DNA from: a virus
IMG/VR virus record: IMGVR_UViG_3300042691_014512
Span: 1 to 52,539 of that record
Strand: one strand, 5' to 3'
DNA: 52,539 nt
In this document: piece by piece, positions 1-10,063 of the stretch
How the letters are laid out: each line of letters begins with the position of its first letter
Position numbering within the stretch: position 1 is the stretch's first letter
Position numbers and translations under genes: made by a program
Notes under the pieces: generated by a model
What the model saw: the letters and a program-made list of their open reading frames with translations, nothing else
Database searches by the model: none
Told to the model about the DNA's origin: nothing

Positions 1-329
1 CACTATGGTTAGCTTCATCTTTAGTTTTCTTATTTGGTAATCAGAAAAAGGCTGGTATTAATCACATTACCGCAACAAAAAGTGGTAGAACTATTCGATA
101 CGCGATTAGAACAAAAATATCAATTATAAAGAATCACGTAAATGGACTTGGTTATAATGATGGTAAAATAATTGCAGTACCACAAGGATATATCTCCGAT
201 ACTAAAGAAGCCTTGGAAAAATATAAAAAAGAATATTCACAATATTGGAACGCGATTTTAAGTGGTACGGGTGAAATTACATTGGATGAAAGTATTTCTG
301 AAATAAATGATATTTCTTACGAAGATTAA
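1..329 (+). CDS. 3' end of an unidentified gene (partial)
   Basis: An open frame enters from the left edge, is read from base 3, and stops with TAA at 327-329, giving about 108 C-terminal residues. The segment begins LWLASSLVFLFG and contains SGRTIRYAIRTKISIIKNHV and an acidic tail ending SYED. It lies 6 bases upstream of the cytosine methyltransferase in the same direction, so it is probably cotranscribed with it. The basic stretch followed by an acidic C-terminus is vaguely like the end of a phage RecA/UvsX recombinase, which would fit the replication neighbourhood. That is only an impression; no diagnostic motif lies inside the window. Confidence 0.6.
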   Translation, partial: LWLASSLVFLFGNQKKAGINHITATKSGRTIRYAIRTKISIIKNHVNGLGYNDGKIIAVPQGYISDTKEALEKYKKEYSQYWNAILSGTGEITLDESISEINDISYED

Positions 330-335
330 AAAAAT

Positions 336-1343
336 ATGAATAAATTAAAAGTTATATCACTATTTTCAGGTTATGGGACACAAGAATTGGCACTAAAATA
401 TATTGGTGTTGATTTTGAAAATGTTGCAAATTGTGACATCCTTAAAACCGCGAATATTGCTTACGATTCATTACACGAAACAACATTGGGTAACTTGGGG
501 GACATTTCGAAGGTAAACGAGGACAATTACCCCCAATGTGACCTAATGACTTACTCATTCCCTTGTCAAGATATATCAATATCAGGAGTACAAAAAGGAA
601 TTCAAAAAGGTACAAGAAGTGGTTTATTATATGAAGTTGAGAGAATTTTAACAAAAAACCAACCAAAATATCTCTTGATGGAAAATGTTAAAAACTTAGT
701 ATCTCACAACCATATAGATAACTTTAAAGCTCATATATCATTTTTAAATGAGTTGGGATATGGATGTTCTTGGAGGGTTTTAAATGGTGCTGACTATGGA
801 TGTCCCCAAAATAGGGAAAGAGTCTTTATGATGTCAGTTTTTGGAATGACAAATGAAGATGTTGAATCAATAATGAACGGAGTTGAGAAACATAGGAAAG
901 AAAGAGTACCAATGAGACCATTCATTGAAAATGACATTGTGGAGGACTTATTTATTGAATGTGACATAACACCTAACGAACCTAAAAAGAATAGTGTGTG
1001 CAGACTTGTGGGACGTAGAAACGATGTAAGTTACGACCAAGCAAGACGTATCTATTCTATTGATGGTTGTTCACCTTGTTTAACGACAACTGGTTCACCA
1101 CAAATTATGACAGAGGATGGTAGAATTAGAACAATTACTGGTAGAGAAGGTTATCGATTTATGGGTGTTAGAGAAGAAGATATTGATAAATTATTATCAA
1201 CAAGTCTAACAACAAACAATCACGTTGCTTTGGCTGGTAACTCAATTTGTGTTCCTGTGATGGAAGCAATATTTATAGAATTTTTGGGTGAATACATAAC
1301 ATCCGAAATCAAAAAAGAAGAAAACAATTTTGTTAACCCTTAA
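336..1343 (+). CDS. DNA (cytosine-5-)-methyltransferase
   Basis: Transfers methyl from S-adenosylmethionine to C5 of cytosine in DNA. All hallmark motifs are visible in 335 residues: the AdoMet loop FSGYG near residues 10-14, catalytic FPCQ with Cys77, ENV at 116-118, QNRERVF in the middle, and the C-terminal AGNSICVPV block. The length matches ordinary bacterial enzymes, so it looks complete and active. The target-recognition region between about 185 and 260 gives no specificity by eye. It starts 6 bases after the previous stop and ends 9 bases before the FEN exonuclease. It is the first of four DNA methyltransferases in the window. Protection of phage DNA from host restriction is the likely role, by inference. 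Confidence 0.93.
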   Translation: MNKLKVISLFSGYGTQELALKYIGVDFENVANCDILKTANIAYDSLHETTLGNLGDISKVNEDNYPQCDLMTYSFPCQDISISGVQKGIQKGTRSGLLYEVERILTKNQPKYLLMENVKNLVSHNHIDNFKAHISFLNELGYGCSWRVLNGADYGCPQNRERVFMMSVFGMTNEDVESIMNGVEKHRKERVPMRPFIENDIVEDLFIECDITPNEPKKNSVCRLVGRRNDVSYDQARRIYSIDGCSPCLTTTGSPQIMTEDGRIRTITGREGYRFMGVREEDIDKLLSTSLTTNNHVALAGNSICVPVMEAIFIEFLGEYITSEIKKEENNFVNP

Positions 1344-1352
1344 AAAAAATTA

Positions 1353-2360
1353 ATGACAAAAACATTATTAATTGATGGTAATAACCTAATGAAGATTGGC
1401 TTTCATGGGGTTAAAGAATATTACCACAATGGTAATCATATTGGGGGTATTTGGCACTTTTTAAATACAACCAAAAGGTTTATTGAAGAATACAATTTTG
1501 ATAAAGTAATTGCTTTTTGGGATGGAGCAGGTAATTCAAGTAAAAGAAAGATTATATACCCCCAATACAAAGAAAATAGGGTAGTTGATTCCAATTTGTT
1601 TAAAGAAGAATCTTTTTCATATCAAAAGGAAAGGGTTAAACAATATTTGGAAGAAATGTTTATTAGACAAGTTAATATTGAGAATAATGAAGCAGATGAT
1701 TTAATTGCTTATTATTGTCAGATTGCAACAGATGAATCAATTACAATATTCTCATCTGATAAGGATTTAACACAACTTATATCCCCAAATGTATCAATTT
1801 ATTCACCATCCGCAAAACAAATGTATAAAAATGGGGATAAGATTAAATTAAAAGAACATTCAATTCCACATAATAATATTTTGACATACAAGGTATTATG
1901 TGGTGATAAATCAGATAATATTGATGGGATATATTATTTGGGGGATAAAACTTTATTTAAATTTTTTCCAGAACTACTTGAACAAGACGTAACAATTGAC
2001 GATATTTTAACCAAGGCTGAAAACCTTTTGAAAGAAGATAAAGAAAACAACACCATTAAAAACCTTTTAACAGGAAAAACAAAGACAGGGATATATGGTG
2101 ATGAATTCTTTGAAATCAATAAAAAGATTGTAGACTTGTCCCAACCATTAATTGACGATGAAGGAAAAGAAATGGTTGAACTTTATTATAAGGAGACATT
2201 AGACCCTGATGGTAGAGGACATAGAAATTTAATAAAGATGATGATGGAAGATGGGTTCTTTAAATTTCTTCCAAAAGGTGATGATGCTTGGGTAAATTTT
2301 TTAAAACCATTTTTGAAACTTACAAGAAAAGAAAAACACAATTTTAAAACAAAAAAATGA
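1353..2360 (+). CDS. rnh: 5'-3' exonuclease, T4 RNase H / FEN family
   Basis: Flap endonuclease-type protein that removes RNA primers and trims flaps on the lagging strand. The N-terminus LLIDGNNLM supplies the first acidic metal ligand (Asp8). Mid-protein NEADDLIAYY and FSSDKDLTQLI give the acidic cluster typical of FEN enzymes. CGDKSDNIDGIYYLGDKTL is the metal-binding plus helix-hairpin-helix DNA-binding segment. At 335 residues it is close to T4 RNase H (305). It sits 9 bases after the methyltransferase and upstream of the helicase, in the replication cluster. The name follows T4; equivalence is by family, not a database match. Confidence 0.85.
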   Translation: MTKTLLIDGNNLMKIGFHGVKEYYHNGNHIGGIWHFLNTTKRFIEEYNFDKVIAFWDGAGNSSKRKIIYPQYKENRVVDSNLFKEESFSYQKERVKQYLEEMFIRQVNIENNEADDLIAYYCQIATDESITIFSSDKDLTQLISPNVSIYSPSAKQMYKNGDKIKLKEHSIPHNNILTYKVLCGDKSDNIDGIYYLGDKTLFKFFPELLEQDVTIDDILTKAENLLKEDKENNTIKNLLTGKTKTGIYGDEFFEINKKIVDLSQPLIDDEGKEMVELYYKETLDPDGRGHRNLIKMMMEDGFFKFLPKGDDAWVNFLKPFLKLTRKEKHNFKTKK

Positions 2361-2366
2361 TTAACA

Positions 2367-2822
2367 ATGAGAGAACAAAATGATGTAACCAAACTGGAAT
2401 TCTTGATGATGGTAAACGATAATATTATCGTACAAAGATTTTTCAATGTAAGAGATTACAATCCTTCTGCCAAGAATTCAATTGAATTTTTGGAATATAT
2501 GAATGGGTTGGTTGAAAATCTTAATTATTCGTTAAAAATGAAATCAGTGAGTTATCTATTGGAAAACCAATATGACATTACAAACAACCCAACAATTCTT
2601 AATACTTCCTTTGTAGAAGGACCTGAGTATTTTAACATTTTCATAAAACATAATGATAGGATTATCTGTCATAGGAAAATTGACGCCAAGATATATCCCC
2701 CAAAAATAAGATATACTGTGGATATTCGTCAACAAATCAAAGGTGTTTTATATGATTTAACGGATATTTTGTCCGAAAAAGATTTAACATTTAATTATTT
2801 GGGATATACCACACTAGTCTAA
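2367..2822 (+). CDS. conserved-looking unknown protein in replication cluster
   Basis: A 151-residue protein I do not recognise. It has no signal peptide, membrane segment or obvious catalytic motif. The composition is mixed and the predicted character is alpha/beta, with a C-terminus rich in beta-forming residues (LTFNYLGYTTLV). It sits 6 bases after the FEN exonuclease and 27 bases before the helicase, so a small replication accessory role (for example helicase loading or ssDNA-associated) is possible. That is inference from position only. Confidence 0.7.
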   Translation: MREQNDVTKLEFLMMVNDNIIVQRFFNVRDYNPSAKNSIEFLEYMNGLVENLNYSLKMKSVSYLLENQYDITNNPTILNTSFVEGPEYFNIFIKHNDRIICHRKIDAKIYPPKIRYTVDIRQQIKGVLYDLTDILSEKDLTFNYLGYTTLV

Positions 2823-2830
2823 TATTTATT
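2823..2830 (+). promoter_or_regulatory. TATTTATT box upstream of helicase gene
   Basis: TATTTATT follows the preceding stop codon directly and ends 19 bases before the helicase ATG. The same box, TATTTAT(A/T), occurs in sense orientation upstream of 12 other genes in the window, usually 13-19 bases from the start codon. It is a candidate -10-like promoter element. AT-rich chance occurrence cannot be excluded for any single copy. Confidence 0.4.
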
Positions 2831-2849
2831 CATACAACAATTCAAACAT

Positions 2850-4229
2850 ATGTCATCTAACAAAAATTTCGATTATTTAGGAAGCTCATTTCAAATACAA
2901 CTTATTAATCAAATTGTACTAGATAAAGAATTTTCGAGGTCTATTGTAGATGTAATAGAACCAACTTATTTTGATAACAAGTACTTTAAAATCATTATCC
3001 AAATGATTAAAGAGTATAGTCAAAAATGGGATGGTGTACCTTCTTTTGAAACTTTAGAACAAATAACAAAATCAGAGTTCCAACAAGAAAATGTTGCCAA
3101 AGTTGTTATTGACACAATTAGAAAAATCAAAGAAGCCCCAATATCTGGTGGAGAGTTTGTTCAAGAAAAAGCATTAAAGTTTTGCAAACAACAAGAACTA
3201 CAAAAAGCGATTACTAAAGCACAAAAAGTAATTGATGGTGGTGAGTTTGAGAATTACGACACTCTTGAAGAAATGATACGTGAAGCCCTTCAAGTTGGAA
3301 TAGTTGAAAGTGGAATGTTAAATGTATTTTCCAACTTGGATGATGTATTAAATGAAGATTATAGACACCCAATTCCAATGGGAATACCAGGAATTGATAG
3401 ACTTTTAAAAGGTGGTTTGGCAAAAGGTGAAATTGGGGTTATATTAGCCCCAACTGGTGTAGGTAAATCAACTATCCTAACCAAGATTGCCAACCACGCT
3501 TTTAATTTGGGTTATAATGTACTTCAAATATTTTTTGAGGATAATCCCAAGGTTATTCAAAGAAAACATTTTACATTGTGGACTAAAATCCACCCAGATG
3601 ATATGTCTAATAAAAAGGAAGAAGTTTTATCTAAAGTTAAGGAGATTGAAAATAAAATGACAAATCAACTTGTCTTGGAGAAACTTCCATCTGATACAAT
3701 GACAATGTCACAAATCAAGAACCTTATTAGAAAGAAGATTGCTGATGGTATCAAAGTAGATATGGTTTTATTAGATTATATTGATTGTGTTGTCCCTGAG
3801 AAAAACTTGGGTGATGAATGGAAATCAGAGGGTTCGGTGATGAGAGGATTTGAAGCAATGTGTCACGAACTTAACTTGGTTGGATGGACTGCAACACAGG
3901 GTAATAGAAGTTCAATATCATCTGAAGTTGTAACAACAGACCAAATGGGGGGTTCAATTAAAAAAGCTCAAGTTGGTCACGTAATTATATCAATAGCAAA
4001 AACACTTCAACAAAAAGAAATGAAGTTGGCCACAATGGCTATTACCAAATCAAGGATTGGGGATGATGGTATCATCTTTGAAAATTGTAAATTTGATAAT
4101 AGTATGTTGGAAATTGATACAGAATCTTCAGTAACATTCTTAGGTCACGAAGAACAAAAAGAAGAAAACAATAGACAAAGAATTAAAGATTTATTAGAAA
4201 AAAGAAAACAAAGAGAACAAAATAACTAA
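2850..4229 (+). CDS. replicative DNA helicase, DnaB/T4 gp41-like
   Basis: Hexameric fork helicase of the RecA-like DnaB superfamily. Walker A is APTGVGKST at about residues 200-208. The hydrophobic Walker B strand is VLLDYIDCV, and the downstream WTATQGNR matches the sensor/H4 motif of this family. An N-terminal all-helical domain (residues 1-150) fits the DnaB N-domain that contacts primase. The length of 459 residues is normal for DnaB and gp41. It lies in one operon with FEN exonuclease and, 3 bases downstream, nrdB. The DnaG-like primase partner is encoded 34 kb away at 37.8 kb. The C-terminal tail is highly charged. Confidence 0.92.
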   Translation: MSSNKNFDYLGSSFQIQLINQIVLDKEFSRSIVDVIEPTYFDNKYFKIIIQMIKEYSQKWDGVPSFETLEQITKSEFQQENVAKVVIDTIRKIKEAPISGGEFVQEKALKFCKQQELQKAITKAQKVIDGGEFENYDTLEEMIREALQVGIVESGMLNVFSNLDDVLNEDYRHPIPMGIPGIDRLLKGGLAKGEIGVILAPTGVGKSTILTKIANHAFNLGYNVLQIFFEDNPKVIQRKHFTLWTKIHPDDMSNKKEEVLSKVKEIENKMTNQLVLEKLPSDTMTMSQIKNLIRKKIADGIKVDMVLLDYIDCVVPEKNLGDEWKSEGSVMRGFEAMCHELNLVGWTATQGNRSSISSEVVTTDQMGGSIKKAQVGHVIISIAKTLQQKEMKLATMAITKSRIGDDGIIFENCKFDNSMLEIDTESSVTFLGHEEQKEENNRQRIKDLLEKRKQREQNN

Positions 4230-4231
4230 TT

Positions 4232-5182
4232 ATGACTGAAAAAATATTAACAACCAATCCAAATCGTTTTGTGATTTTTCCCATCCAATACAATGATATT
4301 TGGGAATTCTATAAACAACACCAAGCGGCATTTTGGACTGCAGAAGAGGTTGACTTGACTGGAGACATCAGAGAGTGGCAGAACTTGTCAGAGAACGAAC
4401 AATATTTCGTAAAGAACATATTGTCATTCTTCGCAGCATCTGATGGAATTGTCAATGAGAACTTGGCTGAGAACTTTTATAGGGAAGTACAATATCCTGA
4501 AGCAAAATTCTTTTATGGATTTCAATTAATGATGGAAAATATTCATTCTTTAATGTATTCTTTATTAATTGATACTTATATATCAAATCCAAAAGAAAAA
4601 GACGAATGTTTCAATGCTATTGATAGATTACCCGCAGTTCAAAAGAAAGCCAAGTGGGCGTTGGATTGGATTGAGAAAGCATCTTTCCAAGAAAGATTGG
4701 TTGCTTTTGCTGCTGTAGAAGGTATATTTTTCTCAGGCTCTTTCTGTTCAATTTTTTGGTTAAAATCAAGAGGTGTTATGCAAGGACTTTGTAATGCTAA
4801 TTCATTGATTTTTAAAGATGAAAACTTACATTGTGATTTTGCAATTCATTTATTGAATAATCACGTTGAAAATAAACCAAGTGAAAAAAGAATTAAAGAA
4901 ATTCTATTGTCAGCTTTGGAAATTGAAAAGGAATTTATCACAGAATCTTTACCAGTTTCCCTAATTGGAATGAACTCAAATCTAATGAAACAATATTTAG
5001 AATTTGTAGTCGATGGGTTACTAATAAAGATGGGATGTAGTAAACATTTCAATGTTGAACAACCATTCAAGTTTATGGAACAAATTGCTGTTGAAACAAA
5101 GGGTAATTTCTTTGAATCAAGAACAATGGAATACCAAAAAGCTAAATTGAACGAAACGATTTCATTTACAGACGATTTTTAA
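4232..5182 (+). CDS. nrdB: ribonucleotide reductase small (beta) subunit, class Ia
   Basis: Makes the tyrosyl radical that drives ribonucleotide reduction. The diiron and radical residues are all present: Asp41 (TAEEVDL), Glu102 and His105 (MENIHS), radical Tyr109 ([11 protein letters not shown]), Glu163 ([10 protein letters not shown]), Glu197 and His200 (KDENLHCD). The [19 protein letters not shown] and ENIHSLMYS stretches resemble eukaryotic-type R2 more than E. coli R2. The C-terminal peptide ends SFTDDF, suitable for docking on the alpha subunit. At 316 residues it is slightly short but complete. nrdA follows after 10 bases, so the subunits are coexpressed. Confidence 0.95.
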   Translation: MTEKILTTNPNRFVIFPIQYNDIWEFYKQHQAAFWTAEEVDLTGDIREWQNLSENEQYFVKNILSFFAASDGIVNENLAENFYREVQYPEAKFFYGFQLMMENIHSLMYSLLIDTYISNPKEKDECFNAIDRLPAVQKKAKWALDWIEKASFQERLVAFAAVEGIFFSGSFCSIFWLKSRGVMQGLCNANSLIFKDENLHCDFAIHLLNNHVENKPSEKRIKEILLSALEIEKEFITESLPVSLIGMNSNLMKQYLEFVVDGLLIKMGCSKHFNVEQPFKFMEQIAVETKGNFFESRTMEYQKAKLNETISFTDDF

Positions 5183-5192
5183 AATTATAACT

Positions 5193-7607
5193 ATGTCATT
5201 AAGAATTCAAAAAAGAAATGGGGAAGTGGTATCATTTAACCCCACAAAAATACAAACAAGAATTAAACGAGCAAGTAAAAACCTAAATGTTAATTCTGAC
5301 CAAATATTCATTAAAGTTATCACCTCAGTACCAACTGAGGGGGTAATCTCAACTAAACAACTTGATAAGTTGATTTATGAAATTGCGGCATCATATACTG
5401 GAAGTCATCACGATTATTCGAGGTTGGCTTCCTCTGTTGCAATATCATCATATCATAAAGAAACTAGTGAAAGTTTCTCTAACACAATGCACTACTTACA
5501 TATTGAAGGTGTAATTAATGATAAGTTAATGGAAACTATTGAAAGTTATGGTGCATCTAATATTGATAGTGTAATTAATCACGAGAATGATTATAACTTT
5601 GATTATTTTGCTTGGAGGTCATTATATGAAATGTATCTTCTTAAAACACCACATGGGGTTACAATTGAAAGACCTCAACATATGTATATGAGGGTTGCTT
5701 TATGGGTTACAAAATCATTTGAAGAAGCTGTTGAATACTACAAGTCATTATCTAATCAACTTATCTCTCCAGCAACACCAATTATGATTAATTCTGGTAC
5801 AAAGATACCTCAATTGGCGTCTTGTGTGTTACATTATAATAACGAAGATTCAAGAGAAGGTTTATTAAATACTATGACTGATATTTCCACTTATTCGGCT
5901 GATGCTGCGGGTATTGGACTTTGTATGTCTAATATTAGAAGTAAGGAAAGTAGATTAAGTACATCAGGTGGTTTTGCTGGTGGATTGTTAAAATATCTAA
6001 AGATTGTTAATGAATCATTAAGATTTTTCAACCAACAAGGTAGAAGACCTGGTTCTGCAGCGATATATCTTGAACCTTGGCATAAGGACATCATTGATTT
6101 ATTGGAAATCAAAAAGAACACAGGTGCTGAAGAACTAAGAGCGAGAGATTTGTTCACCGCTTTATGGATTCCTGATAACTTTATGAGGGCTGTAAGAGAG
6201 AATGGTGATTGGTATTTATTCTGTCCTAATGACATCAAAAAAGCTGGATTACCTGCATTACAAGAAGTTTATGGTGATGAATATGAAAATGTTTATAATG
6301 AGGCTGTACGTATGGGATTGGGTAAGAAAATTAAGGCTCAAGACGTGTGGACAAAAGTTATTGAATCTCAAATTGAGACTGGTGTTCCATATCTATGTTC
6401 TAAAGATAGTGCTAACAAAAAGACAAATCATCAAAACATTGGTGTAATTAAACAATCAAATCTTTGTAATGAGATTTATCAATATACTGATGAAAAAACT
6501 ACAGCAATCTGTACCCTATCTTCAATGGTGTTAAAGAACTTTGTACACGATGGAGAGTTTAATTTTGAGGAACTTTATAATGAAACTTGTAAAGTTGTTA
6601 GAGCATTGAACAAAGTTGTTGATATCAATAATTACTCAACGAATAAGGGTGAAAAAGGTGGTAAAGAACAAAGAGCAATTGCTATTGGAACTCAAGGATT
6701 GGCGGATGTATTCTATCTAATGGATTATGAGTTTACATCGGAAGAAGCTAAGAAATTAAACAAAGAAATATTTGAAACAATTTATTATGCGGCAATTAGT
6801 GAAAGTAATAAATTAACCCACGATGGTGAATATCCAAAATACGACTTCTTTGAAGGTTCTCCAATGTCAAAAGGTATATTCCAATTTGATATGTGGGGAT
6901 TAACTGAATCTGATTTATCTGGAAGATGGAATTGGAATGATTTGAAAGAAAATGTAATGAAATATGGTGTATGTAATTCATTATTTACAGCACAGATGCC
7001 AGTTGCAAGTTCTGCTAAGATAACAGGTTCTTATGAAATGACTGAACCAGCACATTCAGCAATCTTTAATCGAAGAGTAGTTGGTGGTGAGATTATGATT
7101 GTTAACAAATATCTAATTGCTGACTTTGAGAAACTTGGAATTTGGGGTGAAGATTTGAAAAATGAAATTATCTTAAATGAGGGCTCAATTCAAAATATTA
7201 ACTTCAACAATTATTTAGACCCAGAAGACAAGAAATACAACTTCAAAGTTAAAAGGATTGAACATTTGATGAAGAAGTATAAAACAATATGGGAAATATC
7301 ACAGAGAGAATTGATTGATATGGCGGCAGATAGAGGTCCTTTTATTGACCAATCACAATCAATGAACATCTATATGGGTAACCCAACTTTGTCAAAGATT
7401 ACTTCATCACATTTCCACGCTTGGCAGAAAGGATTGAAAACATTATGTTATTATGTTAGAACTAAGGCAATATCAACTGGTGCAAAACATTTGGCTGTAG
7501 ATATATCAAAGATAGAAAAACCAAAAGTTACGCCAACATTACCCCACGTTGATGTTATCAGCAAACCAACAGATTCACCCTTTGAATGTTTTGGATGTTC
7601 ATCTTAA
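5193..7607 (+). CDS. nrdA: ribonucleotide reductase large (alpha) subunit, class Ia
   Basis: Reduces ribonucleoside diphosphates to deoxy forms for phage DNA synthesis. An ATP-cone begins the protein (RIQKRNGEVVSFNPTKI). Catalytic residues: Cys211 in PQLASCVLHY, Asn423-Cys425-Glu427 in NLCNEI, and the second redox Cys440 in AICTLSS. The phosphate-binding loop region is AQMPVASSAKITGS. The C-terminal CFGC pair (Cys799, Cys802) is the thioredoxin/glutaredoxin-accessible shuttle. At 804 residues it has full length with no intein or intron, unlike many phage nrd genes. It ends the first + strand block and is followed at once by a strong terminator. Confidence 0.96.
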   Translation: MSLRIQKRNGEVVSFNPTKIQTRIKRASKNLNVNSDQIFIKVITSVPTEGVISTKQLDKLIYEIAASYTGSHHDYSRLASSVAISSYHKETSESFSNTMHYLHIEGVINDKLMETIESYGASNIDSVINHENDYNFDYFAWRSLYEMYLLKTPHGVTIERPQHMYMRVALWVTKSFEEAVEYYKSLSNQLISPATPIMINSGTKIPQLASCVLHYNNEDSREGLLNTMTDISTYSADAAGIGLCMSNIRSKESRLSTSGGFAGGLLKYLKIVNESLRFFNQQGRRPGSAAIYLEPWHKDIIDLLEIKKNTGAEELRARDLFTALWIPDNFMRAVRENGDWYLFCPNDIKKAGLPALQEVYGDEYENVYNEAVRMGLGKKIKAQDVWTKVIESQIETGVPYLCSKDSANKKTNHQNIGVIKQSNLCNEIYQYTDEKTTAICTLSSMVLKNFVHDGEFNFEELYNETCKVVRALNKVVDINNYSTNKGEKGGKEQRAIAIGTQGLADVFYLMDYEFTSEEAKKLNKEIFETIYYAAISESNKLTHDGEYPKYDFFEGSPMSKGIFQFDMWGLTESDLSGRWNWNDLKENVMKYGVCNSLFTAQMPVASSAKITGSYEMTEPAHSAIFNRRVVGGEIMIVNKYLIADFEKLGIWGEDLKNEIILNEGSIQNINFNNYLDPEDKKYNFKVKRIEHLMKKYKTIWEISQRELIDMAADRGPFIDQSQSMNIYMGNPTLSKITSSHFHAWQKGLKTLCYYVRTKAISTGAKHLAVDISKIEKPKVTPTLPHVDVISKPTDSPFECFGCSS

Positions 7608-7614
7608 AATAATA

Positions 7615-7646
7615 AATCACGACATAATGTCGTGATTTTTTGTTTT
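7615..7646 (+). terminator. intrinsic terminator after nrdA
   Basis: A perfect 10-base-pair stem (AATCACGACA / TGTCGTGATT) with a TAA loop is followed by six T, one G and four T. It begins 7 bases after the nrdA stop and separates the replication/nucleotide block from the tail block. Confidence 0.9.
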
Positions 7647-7650
7647 ATGG

Positions 7651-7684
7651 TATTTATTGAAAAATATTAGGTTGTATATTTATT
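7651..7684 (+). promoter_or_regulatory. two TATTTATT boxes ahead of the tail block
   Basis: TATTTATT occurs at 7651-7658 and again at 7677-7684, just after the nrdA terminator and before the gp25-like gene (ATG at 7688). Position right after a terminator and before the first structural gene makes a promoter here nearly obligatory. The first copy leaves a 29-base spacing. The second would lie only 3 bases from the ATG, so if used it implies a near-leaderless message or a later start. Confidence 0.5.
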
Positions 7685-7687
7685 ATT

Positions 7688-8146
7688 ATGGCAAATGGCT
7701 TTACATATGGTATAAATTTTCCTTTTAGGGGTTCTTATTTTGGGGACTATTTGAGTTTATCTCAAACAACTGATGACGAAATTAGAAGTAATTTAATTCA
7801 CCTTTTATTAACGAGGAAAGGTACAAGATATTATTTACCTAATTTTGGTACAAGATTATATGAATATATATTTGAACCTATGGATGGACCAACATTTTCT
7901 GATTTGGAAGCAGAAATACGAGATTCAGTTAGTGAATATTTGCCAGGTTTGACTATAACAAATATAACAATAAATCCAGCTTCTGAGGGTGAGGAAGATA
8001 AGGGTACATATATAAACGACAACAATGAAAGGGTTTTTACAGTACCAGGTATTAGTCAAGCAGAACATACTGCAAAAATCAAAATAGATTATTTGGTTAC
8101 TGATACAGCATTCAACTCAAGTGATTTTATAATTATCAATATTTAA
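7688..8146 (+). CDS. baseplate wedge subunit, T4 gp25-like
   Basis: Small baseplate protein of the gp25/W family found in all contractile tails; it links the central hub to gp6 and seeds sheath polymerisation. The central segment, from the DDEIRSNLIHLLLTRKGTR stretch through LPNFGTRLYEYIFEP, is diagnostic, ending in the conserved FEP turn. It has 152 residues (T4 gp25 has 132). It is followed after 4 bases by the gp6-like gene, the order seen in T4. It opens the tail transcription unit. Confidence 0.9.
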   Translation: MANGFTYGINFPFRGSYFGDYLSLSQTTDDEIRSNLIHLLLTRKGTRYYLPNFGTRLYEYIFEPMDGPTFSDLEAEIRDSVSEYLPGLTITNITINPASEGEEDKGTYINDNNERVFTVPGISQAEHTAKIKIDYLVTDTAFNSSDFIIINI

Positions 8147-8150
8147 TATT

Positions 8151-9989
8151 ATGGCTAATAAAAAAATATCATATACAACTAGAGATTTTCAGTCAATTAG
8201 AACTGAATTAATAAATTTTACACGAACATATTATCCTGATTTAATTGATAATTTTAACGATGCTTCCATTTTTTCTGCATTATTAGATTTAAATGCTGCA
8301 GTATCAGATAACCTACAATTTAATATTGATAGGAGTATTCAAGAAACGGTACTACAATTTGCACAACAAAGGTCATCAATTTTTAATATTGCCAAAACTT
8401 ATGGACTTAAAATTCCAGGTCAAAGACCTTCAGTTGCTCTAGTTGATTTCTCAATTACAGTTCCAGCCTTTGGTGATAGAGAAGATTTAAGGTATTGTGG
8501 TATTCTAAGAAGAGGTGCTCAAATCAATGGAGCTGGTCAAGTTTTTGAAACTGTGTATGATATTGATTTCGCATCCGCAGTCAATGCCGAAGGTTTCCCC
8601 AATAGATTAAAAATACCCAATTTTGATTCAAATAATCGATTATTAAATTATACCATTACCAAGAGAGAAACTGTTGTTAATGGTATTACAAAAGTATTTA
8701 AAAGAGTTATCACACCAAATGATGTTAAACCATTTTTTGAATTATTTTTACCTGAAAGAAATGTATTAGGTGTTACTAGTGTATTATTAAAAGATGGTAC
8801 TCAATATGCAAATATTCCATCTGTGCAAGAATTCTTAGGATTAGATAATAGATGGTATGAAGTTAAAGCTTTAGCTGAAGAGAGAGTATTTATTGAAGAC
8901 CCTACTAAGGTTGCTGACAATCCAGGTATTAAAGTTGGTAAATACATAACAGCAACAAGTAAATTTATTACGGAATATACACCAGAAGGATTTTTGAAAA
9001 TGACATTTGGTGGTGGAAGTCAATCAGCTGATGAACAATTAAGAGAGTTTGCTAGAAATGGTTATAAATTAGATTTATATAAGTATTCAAATAATTTTGC
9101 TTTGGGAAGTACTCTTAAAGCAAATAGTACGTTATTTGTACAATATAGAATTGGTGGTGGTAGTGCTAGTAATTTAGGTGTTAATGTAATAAATCAAATT
9201 GGTACTATTTCATTTTTTGTTAATGGACCTTCTGATTCTGTAAATACAAGTGTTATAAATTCTTTGTCTTGTAATAATGTAACTGCGGCAATTGGTGGTG
9301 CACCTAACCCAACGACAGAAGAAGTTAGAAATTTAGTTTCTTTTAATTTTGCAGCACAAAATAGAGCGGTGACAATTAATGATTATGAATCAATAATTAG
9401 AACAATGCCATCTCAATTTGGAGCTCCAGCGAAAGTATCTATAACTGAAGAAAATAACAAAATTAAAATTAAGATTCTTTCTTATGATGAATCAGGTAAT
9501 TTAACTGAAATTACATCAAATACTTTAAAAAGTAATATTGCTAATTATTTATCAAACTATAGAATGCTAAATGATTATATATCAATAGAATCTGCAAATG
9601 TTATTGATTTGGCATTTAATATTGACGTGGTATTAGATAATAGTCAGAACCAAGGTGCTGTAATAGCTCAAATAGTTGATAGTGTTAATTTATATATGAG
9701 TCCAGCAACTAGAAATATGGGTCAAAATGTTAATATATCAGAAATAAGAAGAATAATTCAATCTCAAAATGGTGTTATTACTGTAGCTGAAATTCAAGCA
9801 TTCAATAAGGTTGGAGGTCAATATTCATCATCTCAAACATCACAAAGATATTTGGATAGTGAAACTAAACAAATTGAATTAATTGATGATACTATATTTG
9901 CTGAACCAAGTCAAACCTATCAAATTAGATTTGCATCTAAGGATATTAATATAAGGGTTAAGAATTTTAAAACTACTAATTTCTCATAA
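8151..9989 (+). CDS. baseplate wedge subunit, T4 gp6 / baseplate J-like
   Basis: Forms the inner iris ring of the contractile-tail baseplate with gp25. Recognised from the N-terminus (TTRDFQSIRTELINFTRTYYPD ... NDASIFSALLDLNAAVSDNL, split here by other residues), which is the typical gp6/gpJ start. The mid region TTEEVRNLVSFNFAAQNRAV followed by NDYESIIRTMPSQFG is the baseplate-J signature. At 612 residues it is close to T4 gp6 (660). The gap to the next gene is 74 bases and contains a TATTTATT box. Confidence 0.9.
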   Translation: MANKKISYTTRDFQSIRTELINFTRTYYPDLIDNFNDASIFSALLDLNAAVSDNLQFNIDRSIQETVLQFAQQRSSIFNIAKTYGLKIPGQRPSVALVDFSITVPAFGDREDLRYCGILRRGAQINGAGQVFETVYDIDFASAVNAEGFPNRLKIPNFDSNNRLLNYTITKRETVVNGITKVFKRVITPNDVKPFFELFLPERNVLGVTSVLLKDGTQYANIPSVQEFLGLDNRWYEVKALAEERVFIEDPTKVADNPGIKVGKYITATSKFITEYTPEGFLKMTFGGGSQSADEQLREFARNGYKLDLYKYSNNFALGSTLKANSTLFVQYRIGGGSASNLGVNVINQIGTISFFVNGPSDSVNTSVINSLSCNNVTAAIGGAPNPTTEEVRNLVSFNFAAQNRAVTINDYESIIRTMPSQFGAPAKVSITEENNKIKIKILSYDESGNLTEITSNTLKSNIANYLSNYRMLNDYISIESANVIDLAFNIDVVLDNSQNQGAVIAQIVDSVNLYMSPATRNMGQNVNISEIRRIIQSQNGVITVAEIQAFNKVGGQYSSSQTSQRYLDSETKQIELIDDTIFAEPSQTYQIRFASKDINIRVKNFKTTNFS

Positions 9990-10040
9990 TAATTTATTTC
10001 CCCAATTATTGATTTATCTTTTTTAAAAAGTCAAATAAAG

Positions 10041-10048
10041 TATTTATT
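10041..10048 (+). promoter_or_regulatory. TATTTATT box upstream of the 1768-residue tail gene
   Basis: TATTTATT ends 15 bases before the ATG at 10064, in the only sizeable gap (74 bases) between the gp6-like gene and the next tail gene. The spacing matches the other copies of the box. Confidence 0.45.
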
Positions 10049-10063
10049 TAAAAAGATAATTTA

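Noticed and set aside
9990-10040. Possible terminator after the gp6-like gene
   Set aside because: The T-rich stretch has no stable stem.
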